DNA from: Lysobacterales bacterium
GTDB taxonomy: Bacteria; Pseudomonadota; Gammaproteobacteria; Xanthomonadales; SZUA-36
DNA length: 32,124 nucleotides
Assembly (NCBI GenBank): GCA_029859505.1
Contig: JAOUCZ010000017.1
Span: forward strand, 1-32,124
Direction: 5' to 3'
Under the pieces are notes generated by a model. It saw nothing but the letters and a program-made list of their open reading frames with translations. It made no database searches and had not been told where the DNA came from. Positions 17,263-27,600 of the stretch are shown here, one piece after another. The translations under genes were made by a program, and so were the position numbers. Every line of letters begins with the position of its first letter. Position 1 is the first letter of the stretch.

Positions 17263-18633
17263 CTATTTTGGCGGCCGGTGTGTCGCCCGGTCTGCGAGAC
17301 GCTTTTCGAGGTAATGAATATTGAAACCGCCTTTGACGAACCCCTGATCCAGGAGTAACCACTTGTGAAGCGGAATGTTGGTCTTGATTCCGTTTAGTAC
17401 CGTCTCATCAAGCGCCATTCGCATACGGGCGATTGCGACTTCCCTGCTTTCCCCATGGGAAATGAGCTTGCCTATCATGGAATCGTAGTCCGGCGGAACC
17501 CTGTAACCATCGTAGATATGTGAATCCACGCGTATACCGGGGCCGCCAGGGGCATGAAAGCCACTGATTGTGCCCGGGCATGGCATAAAGCTTTCCGGAT
17601 CTTCGGCATTGATACGGCATTCAATCGCATGGCCCCGGACAACAATGTCATCCTGTGTATAAGAAAGCCTGGCGCCGGCAGCCACACGGATTTGCTCTTT
17701 GATCAAGTCGACCCCGGTTATCAATTCACTGACCGGATGTTCGACCTGTATGCGGGTGTTCATTTCAATAAAATAGAAATGGCCATCATCGTACAAAAAC
17801 TCGAATGTACCGGCACCTCGATAGCCAATGCGTTTACAGGCTTCAACACAAACACCGCCGATATATTCGCGCTGCTCTTCTGTGATGCCAGGTGCGGGTG
17901 CTTCTTCAATAACTTTCTGGTGACGACGTTGGCTTGAGCAGTCACGTTCGCCAAGGTGTATGGCGTTACCATGCTGATCAGCGATCACCTGCACTTCTAT
18001 ATGACGCGGACTGGTCAGGAATTTTTCCATATAAATGGTGGGGTCACCAAATATTGTCTCCGCCTCGCGCCGCGTTAGCTGCAATGCGTTGGACAGGTGT
18101 GCTTCGGTATGAACCACCCGCATACCCCGGCCACCACCACCAGCAGCGGCCTTGATTATCACGGGATATCCAACACGTTGCGCAATGGTCTGATTTTCCG
18201 CAAGGTCTTCACCTAATCCACCGTCGGAACCGGGTACGCAGGGCACTCCCGCATCCTTCATAGCCTTGATAGCTGAAACCTTGTCACCCATCAGGCGAAT
18301 GGTTTCAGGCCGTGGACCTATAAAAATGAACCCGCTTTGTTCGACACGCTCAGCAAAGTCTGCATTTTCAGCCAGAAAACCATAACCCGGATGCACCGCC
18401 ACCGAATCGGTCACCTCTGTCGCGGCAATAATGGCGGGAATATTCAGATAACTGTCTGTGCCTGGGGCAGGACCAATGCAAACCGCTTCGTCTGCCAATG
18501 CAACATGTTTCAGATTGCGGTCGACGGTAGAGTGCACAGCAACGGCCTTGATTCCCATGGAGTGACAGGCCCGTAATATACGCAGCGCAATTTCACCGCG
18601 ATTGGCAATGACGATTTTTTCAAGTACGGCCAT
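17263..18633 (-). CDS. accC: Biotin carboxylase subunit of acetyl-CoA carboxylase
   Basis: AccC carboxylates the biotin on AccB using ATP and bicarbonate, the first half-reaction of malonyl-CoA synthesis. It begins [21 protein letters not shown]. The ATP-grasp glycine loop is [14 protein letters not shown], then [20 protein letters not shown], and the catalytic [16 protein letters not shown] carries the metal-binding Glu/Asn and the Arg-Gln-Glu group. At 456 residues it is full length. It starts 16 bases after accB, so co-translation is expected. Confidence 0.98.
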   Translation of the reverse strand: MAVLEKIVIANRGEIALRILRACHSMGIKAVAVHSTVDRNLKHVALADEAVCIGPAPGTDSYLNIPAIIAATEVTDSVAVHPGYGFLAENADFAERVEQSGFIFIGPRPETIRLMGDKVSAIKAMKDAGVPCVPGSDGGLGEDLAENQTIAQRVGYPVIIKAAAGGGGRGMRVVHTEAHLSNALQLTRREAETIFGDPTIYMEKFLTSPRHIEVQVIADQHGNAIHLGERDCSSQRRHQKVIEEAPAPGITEEQREYIGGVCVEACKRIGYRGAGTFEFLYDDGHFYFIEMNTRIQVEHPVSELITGVDLIKEQIRVAAGARLSYTQDDIVVRGHAIECRINAEDPESFMPCPGTISGFHAPGGPGIRVDSHIYDGYRVPPDYDSMIGKLISHGESREVAIARMRMALDETVLNGIKTNIPLHKWLLLDQGFVKGGFNIHYLEKRLADRATHRPPK

Positions 18634-18649
18634 TTTATTTAATCCAGGA

Positions 18650-19102
18650 TTATCGAATCACGAATAATGGCTGGTCATATTCAACCGGTTGACCGTTTTC
18701 GACCAGTATGGCAACCACCGTACCGGACACATCGGATTCAATCTGGTTGAACATCTTCATAGCTTCGATGATACACAGGGTGTCACCAACCCCGACTGAC
18801 TGTCCCAGGCTGACAAACGCCTCGGCCCCGGGGCCGGAAGCCGCAAAAAATGTGCCGACCATGGGTGAAAGGACCAGTTCTCCTTCAGGTACCTCATCTT
18901 CATCATCTTTGGCTGGTTCAGCTGCTGGTGCGGCTACAACCGGTGCCGGTGCGGCCATCTGAGGTGCAGCAGCGTAGGGTATGGCTGGTGCCTGCCCTCC
19001 ACGCGCCAGGCGCACAGACTCCTCACCTTCGACAATTTCAATTTCTGTAAGGCTGGATTCTTCCAACAGCTCAATGAGTTTTTTAATTTTCCGGATATCC
19101 AC
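18650..19102 (-). CDS. accB: Biotin carboxyl carrier protein of acetyl-CoA carboxylase
   Basis: AccB carries biotin between AccC and the AccAD carboxyltransferase. This 150-residue protein has an N-terminal helix region ([23 protein letters not shown]), an Ala/Pro-rich linker at about 38-65, and a biotinyl domain from about 75 with a thumb-like insertion ([11 protein letters not shown]). The biotin attachment site reads EAMKMFN (Lys116), against EAMKMMN in E. coli, a mild substitution at +2. It lies between aroQ (17 bases) and accC (16 bases). Confidence 0.97.
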   Translation of the reverse strand: MDIRKIKKLIELLEESSLTEIEIVEGEESVRLARGGQAPAIPYAAAPQMAAPAPVVAAPAAEPAKDDEDEVPEGELVLSPMVGTFFAASGPGAEAFVSLGQSVGVGDTLCIIEAMKMFNQIESDVSGTVVAILVENGQPVEYDQPLFVIR

Positions 19103-19119
19103 GTGCCGTCGCTCCCGAT

Positions 19120-19560
19120 TCAGGGTTCAATTCGATTCAAAATAGCCTGTAAGGCCAGTAAATAACTCTCACCACGGAACCCGCTGATCACTCCGATAGC
19201 GATATCGGAGAAGTAGTTGATCTGCCTGAAGGGCTCCCGCGAATTCACCGCGGAGAGATGAACTTCAACAAAAGGTATCTCTACTGCCAGCAACGCATCA
19301 CGAATGGCGACACTGGTGTGGGTATAGCCAGCGGGGTTGATGATGATGTAATCAACACCGTCTTTGCCCGCCTTTTGTATGGCATCTACCATTTTTCCTT
19401 CAGAGTTGGTCTGCATATGATCCAGTTGCAAACCACAATCAGCAGCGAACTGCTCAAGGCCCTGCATGATATCCGAAAGGCTGCGTTGCCCGTAGGTACC
19501 AGGCTCCCGCTGACCGAGCAGATTCAGATTGGGACCATTAAATACGCGAACATTAACCAC
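19120..19560 (-). CDS. aroQ: 3-dehydroquinate dehydratase, type II
   Basis: AroQ converts 3-dehydroquinate to 3-dehydroshikimate in the shikimate pathway. Motifs are [14 protein letters not shown], the active-site GTYG tyrosine (Tyr23), [18 protein letters not shown] and [13 protein letters not shown] with the catalytic His101. The length of 146 residues is normal. The start is GTG at 19560, just before the conserved strand. It is the first gene of the aroQ-accB-accC-prmA group. A near-perfect palindrome lies in its leader. Confidence 0.97.
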   Translation of the reverse strand: MVNVRVFNGPNLNLLGQREPGTYGQRSLSDIMQGLEQFAADCGLQLDHMQTNSEGKMVDAIQKAGKDGVDYIIINPAGYTHTSVAIRDALLAVEIPFVEVHLSAVNSREPFRQINYFSDIAIGVISGFRGESYLLALQAILNRIEP

Positions 19561-19575
19561 GGATCAGCATTCCTC

Positions 19576-19598
19576 GTCTGGGGGCAGACAGTCTGCCC
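19576..19598 (-). promoter_or_regulatory. Palindrome with alternative hairpins in the aroQ-accBC leader
   Basis: GGGCAGAC-A-GTCTGCCC (19582-19598) is a perfect 8+1+8 palindrome, 22 bases upstream of the aroQ GTG. On the plus strand GTCTG at 19576-19580 can also pair with CAGAC at 19585-19589, so the transcript can form either of two exclusive hairpins. It could be an operator or a small attenuator-like switch. The rest of 19599-19801 shows no recognisable element. Confidence 0.4.
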
Positions 19599-19801
19599 GA
19601 AAAGACAACACTTGTCTACCGTTCGCTACCGTATTGAAGAAGATAACCACATAATCGGAGCAACAAAAAATTAACAATCCAGCAACAGAGATCCTGAACC
19701 AGGCACTTAACACCGTCTTTGGGATGTAGACCCGGGTCTCAGGATGCTTAACGGGAGCTCTGAAAGAGTGATGCTTACAGTTTCACGGAATTAGATGGTG
19801 T

Positions 19802-19819
19802 CCCCGACCAGCGTCGGGG
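19802..19819. terminator. Hairpin downstream of tlpA, possible terminator
   Basis: CCCCGAC-CAGC-GTCGGGG is a perfect 7-base stem with a four-base loop. It lies 32 bases past the tlpA-like stop (minus strand) and well upstream of aroQ. No T-run follows in that direction, so it may be a weak or Rho-assisted terminator, or just a stable 3' end. Confidence 0.35.
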
Positions 19820-19850
19820 TGGCTTTGCCTTGGATAGGCTTTGTGCATGT

Positions 19851-20390
19851 TTAGAGCAGCTCGCTCAACAGGCTTGAGATCTTGTCATGCTGGATGATGC
19901 CTGCATATTGCCAGCGTACAATACCCGTCTTATCCACAAGCACACTGTAAGGTAGTACGCCTTCGCCATTTCCGTACGCCAGGCTGGTTTCGAAAACATC
20001 GGCTTCACCGACCAGTATCGGGTAAGTGATACGATAGGTTTTTATAAAACCCTTGACGGTTTTGGCATCGTCAAGTGCAATTCCCACCACTTGTAACCCG
20101 GCTGATCCATATTGCTGCTGCAAATCCATCAGCATGGGCATTTCATTTCGGCAGGGGACGCACCAGGTGGCCCAGAAGTTGATCAGAATAGTCTTACCGG
20201 CATAATCAGCCGGCGTAACAGACACACCGATGCTGTTACCCAGTTGAAAATCTGGTCGATAGGTCCCCACCAGGGAACTGCCGGATGCTGGTTGAGCAAC
20301 AACCACGGGCTCTGAAAAGTGACGAGCTGACAAATAAAACCCGGCTAACAATGCCGTTATAGCAACAAGCGTAACAACCAGTTTCCGCAT
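19851..20390 (-). CDS. TlpA/ResA-like periplasmic thioredoxin
   Basis: This 179-residue protein has an N-terminal membrane anchor or signal (LVVTLVAITALLAGFYLSA) and a thioredoxin fold facing the periplasm. The active site is FWATWCVPC (Cys77, Cys80), and the cis-proline segment is GVLPYSVLVD. Such proteins use electrons from DsbD/CcdA to reduce apocytochrome c or other periplasmic thiols. Its ATG shares one base with the dsbD stop (TAATG), so translation is coupled to dsbD and DsbD is its likely electron donor. The specific target is not shown by the sequence. Confidence 0.9.
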   Translation of the reverse strand: MRKLVVTLVAITALLAGFYLSARHFSEPVVVAQPASGSSLVGTYRPDFQLGNSIGVSVTPADYAGKTILINFWATWCVPCRNEMPMLMDLQQQYGSAGLQVVGIALDDAKTVKGFIKTYRITYPILVGEADVFETSLAYGNGEGVLPYSVLVDKTGIVRWQYAGIIQHDKISSLLSELL

Positions 20391-22723
20391 TATTGCGACT
20401 CCAGCACGTTACGAAGATGTTCTGCGAACTCTTCAGGCTCAAAATATCCAACCAGCCGGTAACCAGGCATCTCCTTACCCTGTCGATCGAAAAAAAGAAT
20501 TGCCGGTGGACCGATAATGTCATATTTTTTCATCAGCGCCTGATCTGTTTCATCGTTAAGAGTGACATCCGCCTGCAGTGGTTGAATTTCTCCGAACAGG
20601 GCCTGAATTTCCGGCTCCCCAAAAGTATTGCGCTCCATACGCACGCACTCAATACACCAGTCGGCATAAAAATCCAGCATTGCCGGTTTACCGACCTGAT
20701 TCGCTCGGGCTACAACGGTTTCCAGATCATTTAGTGACTTGATTTTATTGAATGCAATATGCTCAACACTGTTTACCTGACCACCCGTATGCAATTTTTG
20801 AAGTGGTTTCATCCAGTTTTCACCACCAATTGCAGCACCAATGATTTCAATTGTGCCGATTAGTAGAAGTACCAGGCCTAGCGACTTCCATAAACGACGC
20901 CAGCCTGAAGCGCCCTCGGGAATGGACTGGAGAGCACCGAGATATACACCACTAGCCATCGCAAGCATGCCCCACAACAGCAGAATCACCGGACCCTGTA
21001 CTATTCGTTCCAGCATCCAGATGGCCAACGCCAGCAACGCGATTCCGAATACGGCCTTGATGCTATCCATCCAGGGACCGGCTTTGGGCACCAGTTTGCC
21101 GGCGGAAACCCCAAACAGTATCAATGGCAGACCCATACCCATGGAAAGGGCGAACAAGGCTGTACCACCCAAAAGCGCGCTGCCTGAAGCACCGATCACA
21201 ATTAGAGCTGCAGCCAATGGCGGGGCTACACAAGGACCCACGATCAGGGCAGACAGAAAGCCCATCACCGCAACACCAGCAAGGCTTCCGCCTTCTTGCC
21301 GATTACTGGCATTTGTTAACCGGGTTTGCAGACTGGAGGGCAGTTGCAGTTCGAAAAATCCGAACATAGAGAGCGCCAGTGCGATGAAGATGGCGATAAA
21401 GAAGCCAAGTATCCAGGGGTTCTGGAATAAAGCCTGAAGATTCTGACCAAATAGTCCGGCCAAAACACCCGCCACGGTATAAGTCACGGCCATGGCGAGC
21501 ACATAGACAAGTGATAACCAGAACGCCTTCGACGTTGTCATGCGGTCACCCTGGCCGGCGATGATGCCCGAAAGAATGGGCACCATCGGAAATACACAGG
21601 GTGTAAACGCCAACAAAATACCGGCAATGAAAAATGCGAACAGCGCGCCGGTGGGGTTTTTAAGCAGCATCTGAGCCAGCGCGTCCTGTTCTGATACCGG
21701 TGGAGCGCTGGAACGGGATGGAGTCGGTGTACTGGTTTTAGCCACCGAAGACCGGTCTGGAAGCTCACCTTCACCTATGGCCCCAGCTGAGGCCGGAATG
21801 AGCAGCTCAACACTTGAGGTTTGAGGCGGATAACAAATATCACCATCCCGGCAGCCCTGGTAATCAGCTTGTAAGCTGATGCTCTGTTCCGGTCCGGCCG
21901 GCCTGTTGATGTGCACCGGCACTTCTATCTGTCCGAAGTAAACCTCGACAGGACCAAATTCCGGATCATCCTTAATAGTGCCGGCTGGAAGCTCGGTATC
22001 ACGAACTTCAAATCTATTGTCACCCAACACCCTGAACGCCATCTTGTCCCGGTAGAGGTAATAACCAGGCTGTGCGGTAAAACGTACCAGGATTGTTTCA
22101 GGAGAAAGCCCGATGGCCTCGTATACAAATGCCTCATCCGGCTGCAGGGCCGGCTCGTTATTGATCGAATCCTGCCCCAATACAGTTAGTGGCTGGTTGA
22201 ACACATCGGCCAGTGTTGTTGCAGCTTGTGGTTGTGTGCCAAGAGCAGCAACCTCTACCGGAGCCGGTAATTTGACATCCAGCAACTGTTCTGTGGGGGG
22301 ATAACAAAATACATCTTCCATACACCCCTGGGAGCGAAGCTTCAGGCTAACGAACTCAACGGTGGGTTCCACGGAATCCAGGGGTAGCCTGACTGTCAGG
22401 CGGTCATGAAACTTGATGACCTCCTCACCCAGCAACTCATCAAACTTTTTTTCGCCTTCCGGTATATCTGCCTCGCCCAGAACAACTCCGGAGGTTTCGG
22501 TTTTGAACTTCAGAAACTTGTTATTATACAAGTAATAGCCATCGGCAATTTTCCAGCTTACTTCGATTTGCTGCCGGTCACTGGCGGTCGCGGAAACATC
22601 GAAAACCTCACCAAAATCCCTGATCTCATCAAATTCAATTGCTGTTGCAAATGTTGACCACATCAACAGCAAGGCAGTTGGAAGTAGTCCGGAGAAACCC
22701 ATTAATTTTCTATTTTTCATCAT
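20390..22723 (-). CDS. dsbD: Protein-disulfide reductase DsbD with duplicated N-terminal domain
   Basis: DsbD carries electrons from cytoplasmic thioredoxin to periplasmic partners. From the ATG pair at 22720-22723 it has 777 residues and a signal peptide (LLPTALLLMWSTFATA). The frame opens earlier at 22831, but that extension lacks a signal sequence. Two nDsbD domains follow, with Cys pairs GCMEDVFCYPP (134, 140) and GCRDGDICYPP (291, 297). A Ser/Pro linker (about 325-345) leads to a membrane domain with FTPCVFPMVP (Cys376) and GPCVAPP (Cys498), then a C-terminal thioredoxin domain with DFYADWCIEC (690, 693). E. coli DsbD has one N-terminal domain and about 565 residues, so this one is enlarged by the duplication. 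Confidence 0.94.
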   Translation of the reverse strand: MMKNRKLMGFSGLLPTALLLMWSTFATAIEFDEIRDFGEVFDVSATASDRQQIEVSWKIADGYYLYNNKFLKFKTETSGVVLGEADIPEGEKKFDELLGEEVIKFHDRLTVRLPLDSVEPTVEFVSLKLRSQGCMEDVFCYPPTEQLLDVKLPAPVEVAALGTQPQAATTLADVFNQPLTVLGQDSINNEPALQPDEAFVYEAIGLSPETILVRFTAQPGYYLYRDKMAFRVLGDNRFEVRDTELPAGTIKDDPEFGPVEVYFGQIEVPVHINRPAGPEQSISLQADYQGCRDGDICYPPQTSSVELLIPASAGAIGEGELPDRSSVAKTSTPTPSRSSAPPVSEQDALAQMLLKNPTGALFAFFIAGILLAFTPCVFPMVPILSGIIAGQGDRMTTSKAFWLSLVYVLAMAVTYTVAGVLAGLFGQNLQALFQNPWILGFFIAIFIALALSMFGFFELQLPSSLQTRLTNASNRQEGGSLAGVAVMGFLSALIVGPCVAPPLAAALIVIGASGSALLGGTALFALSMGMGLPLILFGVSAGKLVPKAGPWMDSIKAVFGIALLALAIWMLERIVQGPVILLLWGMLAMASGVYLGALQSIPEGASGWRRLWKSLGLVLLLIGTIEIIGAAIGGENWMKPLQKLHTGGQVNSVEHIAFNKIKSLNDLETVVARANQVGKPAMLDFYADWCIECVRMERNTFGEPEIQALFGEIQPLQADVTLNDETDQALMKKYDIIGPPAILFFDRQGKEMPGYRLVGYFEPEEFAEHLRNVLESQ

Positions 22724-22878
22724 CAGATAAGACCGTGGCCTGGTTATTTTGCATTCACTGCCCCGCAATAGACGCCGCAATTGCCTGGTAGTTTCAAAAG
22801 ACAGGGGAGAAATTTTACCTGAACAGGACATCGAGAGCCGAGATTTTCTTGTTAAGGTTCCAAAACAGGAATATACTT

Positions 22879-22896
22879 ACCGACCGTTCGGTCAGT
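22879..22896. promoter_or_regulatory. Probable TetR-family operator upstream of the RND operon
   Basis: The sequence centres on GACCG-TT-CGGTC (22882-22893), with partial symmetry extending to 22879-22896. It lies 23 bases before the TetR-type start codon. Closely similar GACCG..CGGTC palindromes are known targets of TetR-family efflux regulators, so autoregulation of the regulator-adaptor-pump operon is the simplest reading. Confidence 0.7.
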
Positions 22897-22918
22897 TCAC
22901 AAAGTAAGGCCAGACAAC

Positions 22919-23554
22919 ATGCAAAACCAATCCGCCAACAAAACAATTCAATCTGATGGTGAGCAAGCCATTCTGGAAGCTGCCGAAATTCTTTTTGCCC
23001 AGAAAGGATTTGATTCTGTTTCCATGAGTGCTATCGCCGGACTTGCCAATACCAGCAAACCCAATATTTACCATCACTTTAAAAACAAGAACGATCTGTA
23101 CCTGGCCGTTATGAAAACTGCCGTCCGGCGGTCTTCGGCTTTGCTTGACGCAGTGGAGGACGCGCCTGGTACATTCAGTCAGCGCCTAACCGGGTTTTCT
23201 ACGGGTCAGTTAAAAAATATCCTGGGTCACAAACGCAGCACCCAACTGATCTTGCGGGAAACATTGACCGAAGACTCCCAACAGGGGCAGGAAATTACTC
23301 GACTGGTGATGGGCGAGGTGTTTAGCAGGCTCGTGGAAATGGTTCACCAGGGCCAGCTGGATAAGGAGTTTCGGGATGACATCGACCCGACGCTGGCTGC
23401 GTTCATGATCATATCAGCCAACATGTTCTTCTTTCAGGCTTCCCCGATCATGCAACACATTCCTGAAGCCGAATTCATCGATGATGCCAGCACCTACAGT
23501 CAGGGCGTCATGGATGTACTGATCAACGGCATGCTTCGAAGAGGAGATAGCTGA
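22919..23554 (+). CDS. TetR/AcrR-family transcriptional regulator
   Basis: This 211-residue protein has an N-terminal helix-turn-helix domain: ILEAAEILFAQKGFDSVSMSAIA, then the recognition segment NTSKPNIYHHFKNKNDLYLAVM. A variable, probably ligand-binding C-terminal domain follows. The stop overlaps the adaptor start by one base (TGATG), so it is the first gene of a three-gene efflux operon. A GACCG..CGGTC palindrome upstream is the likely operator. AAGG precedes the ATG. It probably represses the pump until a substrate binds. The inducer is unknown. Confidence 0.93.
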   Translation: MQNQSANKTIQSDGEQAILEAAEILFAQKGFDSVSMSAIAGLANTSKPNIYHHFKNKNDLYLAVMKTAVRRSSALLDAVEDAPGTFSQRLTGFSTGQLKNILGHKRSTQLILRETLTEDSQQGQEITRLVMGEVFSRLVEMVHQGQLDKEFRDDIDPTLAAFMIISANMFFFQASPIMQHIPEAEFIDDASTYSQGVMDVLINGMLRRGDS

Positions 23555-24660
23555 TGCAACATCATAGGGAATACAGATTTCTATTCAGGCTCGGCTTAAT
23601 ATCAATATTTACCCTATTTCTCAGCGCCTGCAGTAGTGAGGACTCTACCGGGGAAGGTACAACGGCCAATGCGAAGGCGGTTCTGATTTCCACTTCAATC
23701 GCAGAAACCAGGGAGTTGCCCATATGGCTGGAAACGGTCGGCCAGGTGCATAGCCTGTCCGCGCCAACCATCGCTGCAGAGGTTGAGGGGCGCATCACCA
23801 CCATCACAGCAGATACCGGAGACCGTATTGAGATTGGGCAACTGCTCGCGGAAATAGATACTTCAACCCTTTTGCTGCAGCAACAGGCGGCACAGGCCAG
23901 TCTCGAACGTCTTGAAGTACACATTGCCAACGGAAAGCGCCGGGTTGACCGATTGGAAAAACTCTCCTCAAAAAACCTTTCTTCTCAAACTCAGCTTGAT
24001 GATGCCATGGAGCAGTTGGAAGCATACCAGGCGGACTACAAGGCAGCTGTTGCCCAGCTCGCCATTGTCGAAGATTCGCTAAACAAGTCCCGTGTCATGG
24101 CACCGGTCTCAGGCGTCATACAAAGGCGCTTCATCACGACCGGAGATTTTGTAAAGCGCGGGCAGGCCCTATTTGAAATTACGCGCACTGATCTGCTCCA
24201 GGCCTGGTTGCCCTATCCCGAAACAGTTGCTTTGCGGATTAAAATTGGCCAGCCCGCAAAGATTTACAGTCCGCTCACACCAGGTGTCTTTGCGCCCGCA
24301 GAGATTACAGATTTGCAACCAACCGTCGGTAATGGCAGTCGTGCTGTTATGGCCATCGTTGATCTGGAAAATCCCGGTGATTTACGACCAGGTGCAACGC
24401 TTTCAGGACAGGTTTTGGTAGAAACACGCAGTCTCGCTGTAATGGTTCCAAATCTCAGCGTTGTACGCCGGCCGGCGGGACAGGTGGTCTATGTGATCAA
24501 TGGCGACAGGGCAGAGGCCCGGTTGGTAGAAACCGGTCACAACGATGCCGGCATGATTGAAATCACCAGCGGCCTCAAGGGTGGTGAAGTTGTAGCAGCC
24601 GACGGTGCAGCGTTTCTGACCGACGGCGCCAGTGTGAAAATTGCGGAGCCAGTCAGTTGA
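23554..24660 (+). CDS. RND efflux periplasmic adaptor (membrane fusion) lipoprotein
   Basis: This 368-residue protein has a lipoprotein signal with lipobox LSAC (Cys26). It shows the HlyD/AcrA-type layout: a beta-barrel/lipoyl half (VGQVHSLSAPTIAAEVEGRITTI), a coiled-coil hairpin (QQQAAQASLERLEVHI to AVAQLAIVEDSLNKS), the second lipoyl half (VMAPVSGVIQRRFITTGDFVKRGQALFEI) and a membrane-proximal domain near the C terminus. It links the inner-membrane pump to an outer-membrane channel. No TolC-type gene is nearby, so it probably uses one encoded elsewhere. It overlaps the regulator by one base and the pump by four. Confidence 0.95.
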   Translation: MQHHREYRFLFRLGLISIFTLFLSACSSEDSTGEGTTANAKAVLISTSIAETRELPIWLETVGQVHSLSAPTIAAEVEGRITTITADTGDRIEIGQLLAEIDTSTLLLQQQAAQASLERLEVHIANGKRRVDRLEKLSSKNLSSQTQLDDAMEQLEAYQADYKAAVAQLAIVEDSLNKSRVMAPVSGVIQRRFITTGDFVKRGQALFEITRTDLLQAWLPYPETVALRIKIGQPAKIYSPLTPGVFAPAEITDLQPTVGNGSRAVMAIVDLENPGDLRPGATLSGQVLVETRSLAVMVPNLSVVRRPAGQVVYVINGDRAEARLVETGHNDAGMIEITSGLKGGEVVAADGAAFLTDGASVKIAEPVS

Positions 24661-27600
24661 ACTTACCCGAGATTTCCATCCGGCGGCACGTATTCGCCTA
24701 TATGCTCTCTGCGGTGCTGGTGCTGTTCGGTGTCATCAGTTATAAGGATATCGGTGTTGACCGCTATCCGACGGTCGAGTTTCCGATGATCTCTGTGACC
24801 ACGATCCTGCCCGGCGGGACGCCTGAAATCATTGATTCCAGTATCACCAACCTGATTGAGTCTTCGGTCAACAGCACACCGGGGATTGACCACATCAACT
24901 CCAATTCCTCGCCTGGAATTTCAGTCATCAACATCCGTTTCAATATGGACAAGGACGTCAATGTCGCCTTTAACGAGGTACAGTCACGTGTTAACCGGGT
25001 GTTGAGAGACCTGCCCAATGAAGCCGAATCACCGGTAGTGGCAAAAATAGAATTCGGCGCCCTGCCAGTTATGTGGCTTGTTTTGACAGGTGACCGCACC
25101 TTGCAACAGCTCAATCAATACGCTCGCAATATCATCAAAAAACGACTGGAAACCATCGATGGTGTCGGTGAAGTTCAGCTCGGCGGTGAACAGCGCCGCA
25201 CCATCCGGGTCAACCTGAACCCCACACGTATGAAACAACTTGGCATTACCGTTCCCGACGTGGTGCACATGTTCAACCGCGAGCATCTGCGTTTGCCGGG
25301 TGGCTTTCTCATCAGCGAGGGTAAAGAAGAGTTGCTCGAGCTGGATCTTGAATACCACAGCCCCGAAGCCCTGGGCGAGATGATCGTCGCTTACAGCGGT
25401 GGCGCCCCCCATCGACTACACGACTTTGCCGACATCGAGGATGGCCTGGCAGATTTCCGCCAACTGGCGCGATTCAATGGAGAACCCACAGTAGGACTCG
25501 GTATCGTCAAGGTTCAGGATGCCAATACCGTCGCCATAGTCAATGAGATCACCCGGCGCATGAATGAAGAGCTGATACCGAGCCTGCCACCGGGAGTTGA
25601 ACTTCGGATTGCTCACAATGATGGGACTTTGACGCAAGGGATTATCGATGCACTGGAAGAACACCTGATCTCGGGCACATTGCTGACCGCGCTGGTGGTG
25701 CTTCTGTTCCTGAAAAACCTGCGTTCCACATTCATTATTGCAGTGGCCATTCCCGTATCGTTATTGGGTGCAATCGCGGTCATGTACTTTCTCGGCTACA
25801 CCTTCAACACCATGACCATGCTCGGTCTGCTGTTACTGATTGGTGTAGTTGTAGATGACGCTATCGTGGTGCTGGAGAATATCTACCGGCACGCGGAGGA
25901 GCACGGCTCGGAACGGGTTGATGCAGCAATTCACGGTACACGGCAGGTTGTGTTTGCTGTGATGGCAGCCACGCTGACGCTGGTGGCTATCTTTGCCCCG
26001 GTGATATTTATGCAGGGAGTCATTGGCAGGTTCTTCGAGGCTTTTGCGGTGGTGGTTACCTTTGGTGTACTCGCCTCCCTGTTTGTTTCAATGACCCTGA
26101 CGCCCATGTTGTGCTCCCGGTTTCTCAAGGTTGAGAAGAAACATGGAAAACTTTATCACCTGATAGATAACGGTTTTAATGTAATGGACAGGGCTTACGC
26201 CAAATTGTTGAGTGTGTCCCTTGGCAATCGCCGCCTGGTCGCCTGGATCACACTGGCAATCGTGCTCTCGAGTGGTTACTTTTTTAGCCACACCGGCTCC
26301 GGATTCATGCCCGTGCAAGATGAAGGCCGGTTTATGATCAGCGTCAAAACACCACTGGGTTCCTCTATCAGTTACACGGAGGAAAAACTCAAGAGAATCG
26401 AAAAGATTCTTGAGCAGAATGAAGATATCGCTGGTTACTTTGTAACCATTGGCGCCGATCAGTCCCGGCAGGTCAGCAAAGGAAGCTTCCTGGTCAGGAT
26501 GGTGCCATGGGAAGAACGTGATATTACCCAGGTTGAAATGATAGAAAAACTGCGTGGTGAGTTGACGTCAATAGCAGGCGTGCAAGCTTTTCCATCTCCT
26601 ATGCCCATGGTTGGCGGTCAGCGTGGCGAACCGCTACATTTTATTCTTAGCGGGCCCGACCTGAATGAAGTCGCCCGCCTGGCGGAGATCGTCCACCAAC
26701 GGTTGGCGGAGGAACCCGGTATCGGCAACCTGGACCTGGAGTTGCAACTTGACCTCCCGCAACTGGAAGCCAGGCTGAGACGATCGTTGGCGCGTAGCCT
26801 GGGCCTTTCCTCTGATGAAATTGCATTGGCTATCAACGTATTGGCCGGTGGTATTGATATTGCCCGTTTTAATGATGACCCCGGTGACGGTGAACGCTAT
26901 GACATTCGCCTCAAAGCAGGCCAGGGTCAACTTGACTACAGTGATGATGTTTCCAAAATCTACCTGCGCTCCTCAAATGGTGAAATGGTGAGCCTGGCCA
27001 ACCTTGTCACACTGGAGCCTAAACTGGGGGCCGCCGTTATTTCACGTCATGACCTTCAGTATGCTGCTAACTTCTACAGCACACCGGTGGTGTCACTGGG
27101 TGAGGCCGTCACCCTGGTCAACAATGCAACAGCCGACCTTCTGCCTTTGGGCTATGAGGTCAATATGTCGGGTCGCGCAGAGGAATTCGGAAAAACTGCT
27201 TTCTACCTGCTATTTGCCTTCGTGGTTGCCATTATCCTTGTCTACATGGTGCTCGCCAGCCAGTTCAATTCTTTTATTCAGCCTTTCATCATTATGGTTG
27301 CCCAACCACTTGCCATTATTGGCGGTGTTGTAGCTATCTGGGCCACCGGCCATACGCTCAACATGTTTTCGATGATCGGCCTGGTCCTTTTGATGGGCCT
27401 GGTAGCCAAAAACTCTATCCTGCTGGTCGATCTGACCAACCAGCGCCGTGAAGACGGTAAGAGTATTGAGCAATCTCTGAAGGAGGCATGCCCGATACGT
27501 CTGCGCCCTATTCTGATGACATCACTGACCATTATTCTGGCCATGTTACCGGCGGCTTTTGGCGTGGGTGCCGGCTCTGACAGTAATGCGCCGATGGCGG

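Noticed and set aside
18650-19102. EAMKMFN in AccB as a sign of a non-standard biotin protein
   Set aside because: The biotin-accepting Lys and its preceding Met are intact, and the +2 position varies among carriers; the aroQ-accB-accC context is standard.
19258-19674. 138-residue plus-strand open frame opposite aroQ
   Set aside because: It is antisense to a strongly conserved gene, has no recognisable motifs, and fits the pattern of an opposite-strand shadow frame.
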